Source of the DNA: Desulfoscipio geothermicus
Lineage (GTDB): Bacteria > Bacillota > Desulfotomaculia > Desulfotomaculales > Desulfallaceae
Direction of reading: 5' to 3'
Assembly: GCA_016841645.1 (NCBI GenBank)
Contig: JAENYS010000013.1
Location: 1-64,000 of the forward strand
Length of the DNA stretch: 64,000 nucleotides
The notes under the pieces are model-generated. The model did not search any database and was not told the DNA's origin. It saw nothing but the letters and a program-made list of their open reading frames with translations. Below, in pieces: positions 22,397 through 30,714 of this stretch. Each line of letters opens with the position of its first letter. Position 1 is the stretch's first letter. The position numbers were made by a program, and so were the translations under genes.

Positions 22397-23377
22397 TTAT
22401 GCAGCGGGCGGGTGGTTGTGCTGTTGTTTTACTGTATTATCACATGTTACCTGGGCTATGTACCCTCTGATGCTGTCGATGCTCCCGATGTTGCCGCTAC
22501 AGGTACATTGGCCTGTTGTTTCCGGGGTGGTCTTTTCGCTGAATGTTACCTTACGCTGCTTGGCATCCCAGCTGACTTGCAACAACGGCAGTGTTTTTTG
22601 CCAGAAGGACAGGGGAGCATGTGCGGTACCCTGCACCAGTTTAAGCTCGGGGCAGGAAAATACATTTTGCCCTGTTGTTACCTGGCCGCTGGCACATGAT
22701 ACGGCGATTCTCTCGGTTCCTTTGGTGATGATGAGGGTGCGGTTGGCGTTATTCCAGCCGATGGTATAGCCCAGCGTTTCAAAAATCGCCCGTAGTGGCA
22801 GCAGTGGTGACCCGTCCCGGCTGGTGCCAGCCGGTTCCTTAACATCAATAGTATACCGGCCCAGTGCTACGGTAACTGGTAGCGGCTTGGGCTGTGGTTT
22901 GGGCTGCGCAGCAACCTGGATAGCGCTGCTTCCGGTAATTCTCACCGGTGTTCCCAACGGTGTATGTTCGTACAGCCAGATGGCATCCTGGTTATACATG
23001 CGGATGCAGCCGGACGAGGCGTAGGTGCCGATTGATGATGGGTTATTGGTGCCGTGAATGCCGTATATGCCGCCGCCCCCGACGCTAAGGCCCAGCCAGC
23101 GATAGCCCAGCGGGTTTTTAGGGCTGCCCCCCGGTATGTTTTTACGGCCGTAGTATGGGTTAACCAACTTAATTACTATGGTAAAGTTACCCTCCGGAGT
23201 GAGAGATATATTTCTCCCAGTGGCTACCGGAAAGGTTTTCTGCAATATTTCGTCCTTGTAGTAATGCAGTTGGTTAGTTGACTTATCAATTACAATGCGT
23301 ACTCCCGCTATAGCCATTCCGGTATAAACAAAACAAAAACAAAAGGCTATCATTAACACTAAAAACCTTTTTGCCAT
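22397..23377 (-). CDS. L,D-transpeptidase (YkuD) with copper-amine-oxidase-like C-terminal domain
   Basis: A 326-residue exported cell-wall enzyme that would make or remodel 3-3 peptidoglycan cross-links or anchor proteins. Signal peptide at about 1-25. The YkuD catalytic domain covers about 27-150, with IHGT (His108) and the nucleophile in SSGCIRM (Cys124). A second domain at about 168-275 (LPLRAIFETLGYTIGWNNANRTLIIT) is the copper-amine-oxidase N-terminal-like stalk, common in clostridial wall proteins. The tail is Cys- and Thr-rich (about 285-326). ATG 23377 follows GGGAGGAG. Single gene, own terminator. A role in spore wall or peptidoglycan is inference. Confidence 0.88.
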   Translation of the reverse strand: MAKRFLVLMIAFCFCFVYTGMAIAGVRIVIDKSTNQLHYYKDEILQKTFPVATGRNISLTPEGNFTIVIKLVNPYYGRKNIPGGSPKNPLGYRWLGLSVGGGGIYGIHGTNNPSSIGTYASSGCIRMYNQDAIWLYEHTPLGTPVRITGSSAIQVAAQPKPQPKPLPVTVALGRYTIDVKEPAGTSRDGSPLLPLRAIFETLGYTIGWNNANRTLIITKGTERIAVSCASGQVTTGQNVFSCPELKLVQGTAHAPLSFWQKTLPLLQVSWDAKQRKVTFSEKTTPETTGQCTCSGNIGSIDSIRGYIAQVTCDNTVKQQHNHPPAA

Positions 23378-23588
23378 TTGTTTAAACTCCTCCCGTAGAT
23401 TTATGCTTATACATATTACGGGAAAGATTGTATTTATGATTCTAAAAATTTACTAGAAATTATTTGAATACATGGAGTTAGATGTTAATTAATAATATTT
23501 CGTAAATTATACCAATTTGTAAACTACATATATTTTAAGAACGAGTAAACAATAACTTTACAATAAATTTCCGAAGGAGGTGAAATTT

Positions 23589-23813
23589 ATGCATATGGGC
23601 AGACTCACTGAAATGGAAAGGCTGGCTATTGAGGAACAGTTGCGGTCCGAAGAGATTTGCTCTAGCAAGGTGCAGTTGTATATGAGCGTCACTCGTGACC
23701 CGGCAGTTCAAGCTGTATTGCAGCAGATGGCCGAAAAGGGACAGCGTCATTTTAGTACATTAAACAGTATGCTGCAAGAGGCCGGAATTGCTTCCGGCAT
23801 GGCTCAGAACTAA
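23589..23813 (+). CDS. Small spore-coat-type protein (74 aa)
   Basis: A 74-residue helical protein that pairs with the CotF-like gene 20 bases downstream. MGRLTEMERLAIEEQLRSEEICSSKV and LQQMAEKGQRHFSTLNSMLQEAGI form a helical pair as in the ferritin-like CotF family. ATG 23589 is eight bases after AAGGAGG; a GTG at 23580 lies inside that site. Location in a spore former and the pairing suggest a coat or spore-surface component, but this is inference. Confidence 0.65.
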   Translation: MHMGRLTEMERLAIEEQLRSEEICSSKVQLYMSVTRDPAVQAVLQQMAEKGQRHFSTLNSMLQEAGIASGMAQN

Positions 23814-23833
23814 ATTAGGAGGAGGTGTGAAAA

Positions 23834-24112
23834 ATGCAATACGGTGACAGGGAAATAATGACTGATTTACTTATGGATACCAAGTATATATCCGCTAATT
23901 ATCACAGGGCAGTTCTAGAATCGGCCAATGAACGGATTCGTAATACGCTGATTCAGCTAAATAATGAGGAGATAAACCTGCAAAAACAAATTTTTAATTT
24001 AATGCACGATCGCAACTGGTTTGAGGTGCGACCGGCTAACGCATCCGCTTCCGTATGGCAATCTGGTCAGGGCATGGGTGCCGATGAAATGCACCAACAA
24101 ATGCCTTACTAA
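23834..24112 (+). CDS. CotF-like spore coat protein (92 aa)
   Basis: A 92-residue protein of the CotF type. MTDLLMDTKYISANYHRAVLESAN and RNTLIQLNNEEINLQKQIFNLM are the paired helices of the family, and the tail is rich in Gln, Met and Gly (SGQGMGADEMHQQMPY), a pattern frequent in coat proteins. ATG 23834 follows TAGGAGGAGGTG. It probably forms a two-gene operon with the preceding small gene. Confidence 0.75.
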   Translation: MQYGDREIMTDLLMDTKYISANYHRAVLESANERIRNTLIQLNNEEINLQKQIFNLMHDRNWFEVRPANASASVWQSGQGMGADEMHQQMPY

Positions 24113-24131
24113 AAGATAGTAGGGAGCATGG

Positions 24132-24194
24132 GGAAGCAGGGGGACGGTTCTGCTGCTTTCAATTTTGGAAGCAGCAGAACCGTCCCCCTGCTCC
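24132..24194. repeat. REP-like palindromic element
   Basis: Nearly perfect inverted repeat with arms of about 27 bases (ggaagcagggggacggtt... and its complement) around a short loop. A diverged right-arm copy with gaaccgtcccc is at 28319-28351. Such gggacggttct palindromes recur in clostridial genomes and are thought to be mobilised by IS200-like RAYT transposases; that link is established knowledge of the family, not shown here. Confidence 0.75.
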
Positions 24195-24230
24195 TGGCGA
24201 TTCTAGTTGTGAGGCGAAAGTAACGTGCCC

Positions 24231-25430
24231 TTAAAAAAGGGCTTTCTCGGCTATGGTGGCGTTATTAAACCTGTTGGGGGAAAGCGGTGCCGGGTCCAAG
24301 GGCGGTTGTTCTCCCAGCACCAGACAGGCTGTGATCAGGCCGATGGCCGGGGCGTGCATAAAGCCGTTGCCGCCAAAGGCACCGGCACAGTAAAAGCCGC
24401 TTACTTCGGTTTCCCCCAGTATACCCAGCCCGTCAGGGGTCAGGGAGCGAATGCCTGTGTATATACGGGTTATTTGAGCATCTTCCAGAGCCGGCACCCG
24501 GTTTATAGCCATTTCAATGAAATCTGTCAGCCTGCCTCTATCTACTACTGTTTCCAGACCGGGGGCGATATTCCGGTCGGTACCGCCCAGCAACAGTACG
24601 CCATTTTTTTCAGCATGTACGTAAAAGCCCGTGTCCAGGTCGACAAGCAAGGGAATATTCGCGGGGACAGAGGGCATGGGGGCGCATACATACACCTGCC
24701 GGCGGTAGGGGGACGCAGGTAACTCGAGACCTGCCATCCGGGCCAGCAGATGTAAATGGGGACCCGCGGTGTTGATCACCACCGGGGTGTTGATCATATC
24801 CGGTTCAGTGGAAGTGCTGTTTGGCCGGTTGGTTGGCCTACAAAGCACGCCGCTGATCCGGTTATTTTTGACTTTAATACCGGTGACTTCAGTATTGCAC
24901 AGCACTTGTACGCCGAGTTTCCTGCACTGGCGATAGTAACCTTCCATAACTCCGTAAGGGTCAGCATAGGCATCCAGGGGGCAATAACTGCCTCCCAGCA
25001 AATCGCTGGTCAAAACAAAGGGATAAGCAGTGTGGATTTGTTCCGGGGTTAGTAGTTGGGAGGGTATATCCAGTTGCTTTAACTGTTCCTGCATTTTTTG
25101 TAGTTCCTGCCATTGGGTATGCCCGGCGGATACAAAAAGGTAACCACGCCGGCGAAAATAAATAGGGTACTTCATATCAGCGGTAAATCGCAGAAAGTGG
25201 GGGTAACTTATTTTAGTTAATTGAATATTTACCGGATTGCTAAACTGGTGCCGGATGCCTCCGGTGCACTGGGCAGTAGAGCCAGCGCCGTGAAATTTCT
25301 CTTTTTCCAAGATGATGATGCGCAGTTTACTGTGTGCCCGAAGGGTATTGTTTTGACGCGCCAGGTGATAAGCAGTGCTTAGGCCAATTACTCCTGCCCC
25401 GATAATAATGATATCTGTTTGGATAGCCAT
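24231..25430 (-). CDS. FAD-dependent oxidoreductase of the D-amino-acid-oxidase family
   Basis: A 399-residue FAD enzyme of the DAO superfamily (glycine, sarcosine or D-amino acid oxidation). The dinucleotide-binding site is TDIIIIGAGVIGLSTAYHLA (5-24), followed by the Glu-anchored IIILEKE (about 38-44), GAGSTAQCTGGIRHQF and the C-terminal GFYCAGAFGGNGFMHAPAIG FAD motif. No membrane segment. The exact substrate cannot be told from sequence; there is no neighbouring amino-acid pathway gene. ATG 25430 follows GGGGATTTAATGAC. It is divergent to the FakA-like gene. Confidence 0.82.
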   Translation of the reverse strand: MAIQTDIIIIGAGVIGLSTAYHLARQNNTLRAHSKLRIIILEKEKFHGAGSTAQCTGGIRHQFSNPVNIQLTKISYPHFLRFTADMKYPIYFRRRGYLFVSAGHTQWQELQKMQEQLKQLDIPSQLLTPEQIHTAYPFVLTSDLLGGSYCPLDAYADPYGVMEGYYRQCRKLGVQVLCNTEVTGIKVKNNRISGVLCRPTNRPNSTSTEPDMINTPVVINTAGPHLHLLARMAGLELPASPYRRQVYVCAPMPSVPANIPLLVDLDTGFYVHAEKNGVLLLGGTDRNIAPGLETVVDRGRLTDFIEMAINRVPALEDAQITRIYTGIRSLTPDGLGILGETEVSGFYCAGAFGGNGFMHAPAIGLITACLVLGEQPPLDPAPLSPNRFNNATIAEKALF

Positions 25431-25605
25431 GTCATTAAATCCCCTTTAAAATATATAATAATAATTGACTCGCATTTTTACGAGTAGTGTCAGGTTAAGT
25501 ATTCGGTTGAATGGAAAAACAAAAAGGTTTACCAGTAAAAATGCAGAAATAATATTTGCAGGTATTGTACATCTAGTCTTACTGTAATGACAAGGGGGAT
25601 TTGTC

Positions 25606-27228
25606 TTGCACATATACTCTACTGACGGAGAACAGATGAAATATATGCTGGTGGGGGCTGTCAACCTGCTGGCTCTGAATAAGTCTGAAATTGATGCTCT
25701 AAATGTGTTTCCTGTACCCGACGGTGATACCGGCACCAATATGTACCTAACCATGCTGGCCGGAGTTAAGCAAGCACGACAAGTGGAGAACGGTAAAATA
25801 AGTGATGTAACAACGGCGTTGGCCAGGGGCTGTCTAATGGGAGCACGAGGCAATTCCGGAGTGATATTGTCCCAGATTTTCAGCGGCTTTGCTCAGGCGC
25901 TGGAGGGATATAGCAGCGCCGGTGCAGCCGATATTGCCAGGGCTTTTGCAGGTGGTGCCGAGGCGGCCTACCGAGCTGTGGGTAACCCTGTGGATGGGAC
26001 GATACTGACGGTATGCCGTGAAACTGCGGCAGGCCTGGAAAAGGCTGCTGTTCGCAGTAAAGACCCGGTGCGGGTGTTTGTGTTGGGTTACCGGGCGGCC
26101 ATCCGGGCTCTTGCCTGCACACCCGAGCATCTGCCGGTGCTGCGGGAGGCAGGTGTGGTGGACGCCGGTGGCAAGGGGCTGGTGATAATACTAGAGGGTA
26201 TTATTCAAGCCCTTAAAGACGCGGCGGCCCGGCGCAACATTGAATTATTCGACTTGGCGACCAGCCAGCAAAAGGAATTCATCGGCAGCCGGACCAGGGA
26301 TTTCACTACCGATATTGAATTCACTTACTGTACCGAATTTATCCTAATGGGCCACCATATACCTATGGGTAACTTGCGGCAGGAACTGACTCCTTATGGT
26401 GACTGCCTGCTGGTAGTGGGGGACGACCGAGCTGCCAAAGTACATATTCATTCCAACCACCCCGGACTGGTGCTGGAATGCGGCTTGAAATATGGTGCTT
26501 TGCAATCCGTACAAATTAGCAATATGGAGGAGCAAAGCCAGGAATTACGTCGCATCATTACTTCCGAAAGTAAATCGCTGGGTGTGGTGGCTGTTGGCGC
26601 GGGTGATGGTATTGCTACTATATTGCAGAGCATGGGAGTGGATGCAGTTATTGAAGGTGGGCAAACCATGAATCCCTCGGCGGAACAGCTGTTGGATGCT
26701 ATTAACAGTGTCAACGCTCCGGCAATAATTCTGCTGCCCAACAACAAAAATATACTGCTGTCCGCCCGGCAGGCCGCAGCTATGGCCGATAAAGAGGTAC
26801 ATGTGGTACCTTCTGTAAGTATCCCTCAGGCCTTTGCGGCGCTGTTGGCTTATAATCCTTATGCACCTGCAGCGGAAAACGCGGCTAAAATGGAAAATGC
26901 TTTAGGCGAAGTCAAGACGGGCGAAGTGACTATGGCAGTGCGGGACGCAGTTATTAACGGTAAAAATATCACTAAAGGTGATTTTATCGGTATGGAAGAT
27001 GACCGGCTGGTGGCTGTAGACCGTCATTTGGAAGATTTACTGTTTGATTTGCTGCAGGCTTTGGTTGATGAGGATACCGGACTGGTTACTTTATATTACG
27101 GGGCAGGCATGACCGGTGCTGAAGCTCAGGAAATAACCGGAAGGTTGGAAGATGCATTTGCCGGGCTTGATTTTGAGCTGCATTATGGCGGACAACCTTT
27201 ATATCAGTTTATTGTCTCTGCGGAATAA
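25606..27228 (+). CDS. FakA-like fatty acid kinase (DAK2 domain, YloV family)
   Basis: A 540-residue kinase of the YloV/FakA family. The DAK2 nucleotide-binding domain at about 8-205 has NVFPVPDGDTGTNMYLTM, whose Asp residues bind magnesium and ATP, and LMGARGNSGVILSQIFSGFA. The C-terminal half contains the FakA middle and DegV-like domains. FakA phosphorylates fatty acids held by a FakB (DegV) subunit, for lipid synthesis; the next gene encodes a DegV protein, fitting a FakA-FakB pair. TTG 25606 is the start, following AAGGGGGATTTG. Closing terminator not seen before degV. Confidence 0.85.
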   Translation: MHIYSTDGEQMKYMLVGAVNLLALNKSEIDALNVFPVPDGDTGTNMYLTMLAGVKQARQVENGKISDVTTALARGCLMGARGNSGVILSQIFSGFAQALEGYSSAGAADIARAFAGGAEAAYRAVGNPVDGTILTVCRETAAGLEKAAVRSKDPVRVFVLGYRAAIRALACTPEHLPVLREAGVVDAGGKGLVIILEGIIQALKDAAARRNIELFDLATSQQKEFIGSRTRDFTTDIEFTYCTEFILMGHHIPMGNLRQELTPYGDCLLVVGDDRAAKVHIHSNHPGLVLECGLKYGALQSVQISNMEEQSQELRRIITSESKSLGVVAVGAGDGIATILQSMGVDAVIEGGQTMNPSAEQLLDAINSVNAPAIILLPNNKNILLSARQAAAMADKEVHVVPSVSIPQAFAALLAYNPYAPAAENAAKMENALGEVKTGEVTMAVRDAVINGKNITKGDFIGMEDDRLVAVDRHLEDLLFDLLQALVDEDTGLVTLYYGAGMTGAEAQEITGRLEDAFAGLDFELHYGGQPLYQFIVSAE

Positions 27229-27263
27229 TATCCCGCTAATTGTGATAAGGAAGGTGTATTTCT

Positions 27264-28124
27264 ATGGCTAAAGTCCGCATTGTGACTGATAGTACGGCCG
27301 ATTTGCCGAAAGAGCTGGTTCAAAAATATGGTATTACCGTAGTGCCATTGAAGGTGTTTTTTGGTGCGCAGTGTTTCACCGACGGGGTGGATCTGTCAGC
27401 CGCTGATTTTTATAGCCGTCTGGTGGTCAGCAAGGAATTGCCCACCACCTCACAACCTTCACCAACCGAATTTGTGGAATATTATCGCCCGTTTGTTGAT
27501 GATGGCGCAGACATTGTATCCATCCATCTTTCATCGCAGATGAGCGGTACCCTGCAGTCCGCACAGCTGGCCAAAACCATGTTAAATTACAACGGGCTGG
27601 AAGTGGTTGATTCCCGTACCGTTAGTGTGGTGTTGGGGATGATGGTGCTGGCGGCGGCCAGGGCTGCCGAAGCAGGGCGCTCCCGGGCGGAGATAGTGGC
27701 CCTGGTTCAGGATATAATTGCCGATCACCGGGTTTATTTTATGGTGGATACCCTGGAGTACCTGCGGCGCGGCGGGCGTATCGGCAAAGCCCAGGCTTTT
27801 CTGGGTACTATACTAAATGTAAAGCCTCTATGTACTGTATTAGAAGGAGTAATAAACCCCTATGAAAAGGTGCGGGGCAGTAAAAAGGCCATCAACCGGC
27901 TGGTGTACCTGTTTGCTGAACAGTACAGGGATGCCGGGCCGCTATTTTGCTTTATGGCCCATGGCAACGACCCCGAGGGGCTGCAATATATGCAAAATTT
28001 GGCGCGGGAAAAGCTTAACTGCATGGAAATTTTGCATAGTCAGATGGGCTCGGTAGTGGGTACTCATGTCGGACCTGGTATTCTGGGCATAGCCGTTTGC
28101 CCACAAAAATATATGCAGGCGTAG
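27264..28124 (+). CDS. DegV-family fatty-acid-binding protein (FakB-like)
   Basis: A 286-residue DegV/FakB protein. It begins KVRIVTDSTADLPKELVQKYGITVVPL, the hallmark N-terminus, and retains PTTSQPSPTEFVEYY and SSQMSGTLQSAQLA (fatty-acid pocket) and GRIGKAQAFLG. It binds a fatty acid and presents it to FakA, encoded 35 bases upstream. ATG 27264 follows AAGGAAGGTG. Probably an operon with the kinase gene. Confidence 0.88.
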   Translation: MAKVRIVTDSTADLPKELVQKYGITVVPLKVFFGAQCFTDGVDLSAADFYSRLVVSKELPTTSQPSPTEFVEYYRPFVDDGADIVSIHLSSQMSGTLQSAQLAKTMLNYNGLEVVDSRTVSVVLGMMVLAAARAAEAGRSRAEIVALVQDIIADHRVYFMVDTLEYLRRGGRIGKAQAFLGTILNVKPLCTVLEGVINPYEKVRGSKKAINRLVYLFAEQYRDAGPLFCFMAHGNDPEGLQYMQNLAREKLNCMEILHSQMGSVVGTHVGPGILGIAVCPQKYMQA

Positions 28125-28155
28125 GCAAAATACCCGATCGTAAGGAGCATGACCA

Positions 28156-28293
28156 GTGCATACAGTACAGGACCTGTATTTAAAGCGCGATTTGGTTGAA
28201 CAATATAAAGGCATTACTGAGGTGCCCGGGATTAATTCCCAAGTGAGCCGGTGAGAGTGCTTTGGTCTGCTGGGTCCAAACGGAGCGGGTTTC
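28156..28293 (+). pseudogene. ABC-transporter ATPase remnant
   Basis: From GTG 28156, behind TAAGGAG, the frame reads like the start of an ABC ATPase: DLVEQYKGITEVPGI, then a stop TGA (28252-28254) where a Gly codon is expected, and in the same frame ECFGLLGPNGAG, the Walker A beginning. It breaks off after GAG (28290) into unrelated sequence that leads into a REP-like fragment. Nonsense mutation plus 3' truncation indicate a dead gene. It suggests a transporter once followed degV. Confidence 0.7.
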
Positions 28294-28318
28294 CGCCGGC
28301 GCTGCGCCTGACGGTTGC

Positions 28319-28351
28319 GCATGGGAGCAATAGAACCGTCCCCATGCTTCC
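28319..28351. repeat. Partial REP-like element
   Basis: Sequence gcatggg..gaaccgtccccatgc forms a short hairpin and matches the right arm of the palindrome at 24132-24194 in its gaaccgtcccc core. It lies at the broken end of the ABC ATPase remnant, so insertion or recombination here may have truncated that gene. Confidence 0.5.
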
Positions 28352-28446
28352 GGTCCCAATTTGCTGCTTTACCTGTTGTTCCCTGCATTTTGTAAAATGT
28401 GTAAAAAACAAAACTGCAGTGGATTGATTCTAATTACTAACGAAGA

Positions 28447-28471
28447 GAAAGGAAGCCTGTGGCTTCCTTTC
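28447..28471 (-). terminator. Terminator hairpin
   Basis: GAAAGGAAGCC (28447-28457) pairs with GGCTTCCTTTC (28461-28471) over a TGT loop, 16 bases past the stop of the small minus-strand gene. No long T-run on either side, so efficiency is uncertain. Confidence 0.5.
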
Positions 28472-28486
28472 TTGAACTCTCATTTA

Positions 28487-28657
28487 CTAAAAGCGGTTGG
28501 AGTTATGTTGAACCAGGTCTATGGTACCTAAGAGAATATGCGCTAATCCGAAACCTGTTACACCCCAGCCGATCATAGGGTTCACATTGCGCAGAGCCAG
28601 CCCCGTGGTGGTAACTGCCGCGCCTAAAACAGTGGGTATCAAGCCTTCGCGTGCCAC
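28487..28657 (-). CDS. Small conserved-looking hydrophobic protein (56 aa)
   Basis: A 56-residue minus-strand gene starting GTG 28657, with GGGGGGATAAC just upstream as ribosome site. The product begins MAREGLIPTVLGAAVTTTG, is Gly- and Ala-rich with two hydrophobic segments (about 6-22 and 28-48) and a polar tail. I do not know its function. The strong ribosome site, the clean frame and the terminator directly after it support a real gene; similar short proteins are, to my recollection, seen in Peptococcaceae. Likely membrane associated. Confidence 0.65.
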   Translation of the reverse strand: MAREGLIPTVLGAAVTTTGLALRNVNPMIGWGVTGFGLAHILLGTIDLVQHNSNRF

Positions 28658-28903
28658 CGTTATCCCCCCTATTAGAATATTGAGAGTACTACATTATTGT
28701 GTGGTTATAACCAATCTTTATACTTGTTAAAGGGTGTTTTTTATGTTTAACTTAAGACCATTTAAGAGAAATTTGGCTTGCTATTAATGAAAAAGTTGTG
28801 TAGTAAAAGGGGTTATTAAATTTTTATAGAACAATTTATTAAAACTATGCTCAGCTTTAATTATACCTGGTATCAAAATAAAAAGAAAAAAGCGGTGCAA
28901 ATA

Positions 28904-29083
28904 ATGGTGAATTGCAGGCATTGCAAAAACTTTTATATAACCTGGGATGCCAGATTTCCCAACGGTTGCAGGAGTTATGGAATAAGAAGCAAGTACAACC
29001 CGTCCTCTGAAGTTTTAAGAGCCACAGGAAAAACGTGTATATGTTTCCATGAAAAAATTAAACGTATTGTACGCAGCGATTGA
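28904..29083 (+). CDS. Small Cys-rich protein (about 59 aa)
   Basis: A short protein with a CRHC motif, then FYITWDARFPNGCRSYGIRS and a later CICF, giving four to five cysteines that may hold a metal or form disulphides. Proteins of this type are often labelled as uracil-DNA glycosylase in databases, without evidence I trust. The start is uncertain: ATG 28904 gives the family-like MVNCRHCKNFY beginning, but there is no good ribosome site; ATG 28847 would add 19 residues. Confidence 0.55.
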   Translation: MVNCRHCKNFYITWDARFPNGCRSYGIRSKYNPSSEVLRATGKTCICFHEKIKRIVRSD

Positions 29084-29092
29084 GACTTTCTC

Positions 29093-29122
29093 TTGTACAA
29101 TATTACTTAGGTGTTTTATAAT
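29093..29122 (+). promoter_or_regulatory. Putative promoter of the division operon
   Basis: TTGTAC (29093-29098), an 18-bp spacer, TATAAT (29117-29122), about 100 bases before divIB. Confidence 0.45.
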
Positions 29123-29224
29123 TTAAATGTTGACTAATTGAAGAAAAAGGACCTAATTTATTTATATAGTTGGCAAGGGCTTGAGATCCAGAGATGTTTT
29201 TTGTAGGAAAGGAACGGGACGAGT

Positions 29225-29968
29225 ATGGTAGCAGGCCCGGTTCGTGCAGTTGGTAAAAAGAAAAAATTTATTTTTTGGCAGAGCTTTTTTTTTATTTTCA
29301 TTATGTTTATGGCAAGCTATGTTTTACTGCAATCACCCATTTTTACAATAACTAAAATTACAGTGCAGGGAAATAATAAGCTAATTAGGGAAGAAGTAGT
29401 GCAGGTGTCGGGTATTGTAACCGGCATGAATATTTTTAAAGCCGACATGCAAACCGCTTCCGCCAGAGTAAAGGTTTTGCCTATGATAAAAGAGGTAAAG
29501 ATCGATAGAGATTTTCCCGATACTATAGTTATTAAAATTGTCGAGCGGAAGTCTGTGGCGCTGGTGGCTGTGGATGAGCATTTTGTGGAACTGGATGCAG
29601 AAGGCTATTACCTGCGTACGGGCAGCGTCGCTGCTAACGGGCTGCCTGTGATTACCGGTGTGCATGTGCAGGCTGTGGGACCGGGTAAAAAAGTTACCGG
29701 AAAGAGATTAGATATAGCACTGCAAGTAGTGCAGGAATTAAACGACGAATTGCGAAATAACCTGTCCGAGGTGCATGTCGATAACGTGGGCCTGGTGACC
29801 TTGTATACGTTGGATGGAATAAAGTGCCGGTTGGGTACGCCGGAAAACATTGTTACCAAAGGAGATTATTTTCTTCAGGTAATACAAGAATTGCAAGAGG
29901 GAAATAAGAGTATTGAGTATGTTGACTTCTCCATCATCAACTCGCCGGTTGTGAAATATAAAAATTGA
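29225..29968 (+). CDS. ftsQ: Cell division protein DivIB/FtsQ
   Basis: A 247-residue bitopic division protein. A charged cytosolic tail precedes a membrane helix (about 17-38), then the POTRA domain (about 40-110, FTITKITVQGNNKLIREEVVQVSGIVTGMNIF) and the FtsQ/DivIB beta domain (to about 235). It stabilises the FtsL/DivIC complex at the septum. ATG 29225 follows GAAAGGAACGGGACGAGT. It opens a run of division genes leading to ftsZ; no FtsL-like or murein-synthesis genes lie next to it in this window. Confidence 0.88.
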   Translation: MVAGPVRAVGKKKKFIFWQSFFFIFIMFMASYVLLQSPIFTITKITVQGNNKLIREEVVQVSGIVTGMNIFKADMQTASARVKVLPMIKEVKIDRDFPDTIVIKIVERKSVALVAVDEHFVELDAEGYYLRTGSVAANGLPVITGVHVQAVGPGKKVTGKRLDIALQVVQELNDELRNNLSEVHVDNVGLVTLYTLDGIKCRLGTPENIVTKGDYFLQVIQELQEGNKSIEYVDFSIINSPVVKYKN

Positions 29969-29993
29969 CCGTATGAACTATGGAGGAACTGGC

Positions 29994-30695
29994 ATGAAAA
30001 TGAGATCATACTACTGGATATTGTTGATGTTTGGTGTTGTTATGGGCTTTATGCTGGCGATACAGTTCCGAATTACCCGTGATATGCAGAGCACACCTAA
30101 TTTGGACAGGCCTATTGCGCTGACTCAGGAACTGGACGAGGCCCGTAACTCCAGAGATCAATTACAAGCTAAAGTAGACGAGCTGCGTAACCAATTGGAC
30201 AGTGCTGTAACCGGTCCTGAACTGTCTAGATTAAAGAAGGAGCTGGAAGAAGCACGCCAGGAGGCGGGTATGAAAGAGGTGCAGGGAGCCGGTGTAGAAG
30301 TAACCCTAAATGATAGCAACAAAGTTCTGCTGCCAGGGGAAAATCCCAACTTTTACGTGCTGCATGACGGAGATGTGTTGCGCGTGTTAAATGAGCTAAA
30401 AGCGGCCGGGGCGAAAGCTATTTCTCTTAACGGGCAAAGAATAATCTCAACTACTGAAGTGCGCTGCATTGGACCAACTATTTTAGTGAATAAAAATCAG
30501 CGTATTAGTCCGCCCTTTATCATTTCTGCGGTGGGCGATCCTGAAACGCTATCCAGTTCCTTAAAAATGAAAAATGGAGTGATTGACTACCTGCAGTTTT
30601 GGGGCATTCAGGTGGATGTCAAAAAAATAGATAAACTAACTGTTCCTGCTTATGCGGGCGGCCTTGTTTTTGATTATGCTAAACCCAAGATATAA
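29994..30695 (+). CDS. DUF881 protein (first copy)
   Basis: A 233-residue membrane-anchored DUF881 protein. A short hydrophobic segment (about 4-22) is followed by a coiled coil (about 35-90, LTQELDEARNSRDQLQAKVDELRNQLD) and the DUF881 domain with VEVTLNDSN, LHDGDVLRVLNELKAAGAKAISLNGQRI and TTEVRCIGP. ATG 29994 is preferred because GGAGG lies eight bases upstream; ATG 29973 has none. Function unknown; the family always neighbours the small basic protein and division genes in Gram-positives, suggesting a septal role. A second copy follows. Confidence 0.85.
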   Translation: MKMRSYYWILLMFGVVMGFMLAIQFRITRDMQSTPNLDRPIALTQELDEARNSRDQLQAKVDELRNQLDSAVTGPELSRLKKELEEARQEAGMKEVQGAGVEVTLNDSNKVLLPGENPNFYVLHDGDVLRVLNELKAAGAKAISLNGQRIISTTEVRCIGPTILVNKNQRISPPFIISAVGDPETLSSSLKMKNGVIDYLQFWGIQVDVKKIDKLTVPAYAGGLVFDYAKPKI

Positions 30696-30714
30696 TAGGG
30701 GAGGTGGTTGACCT

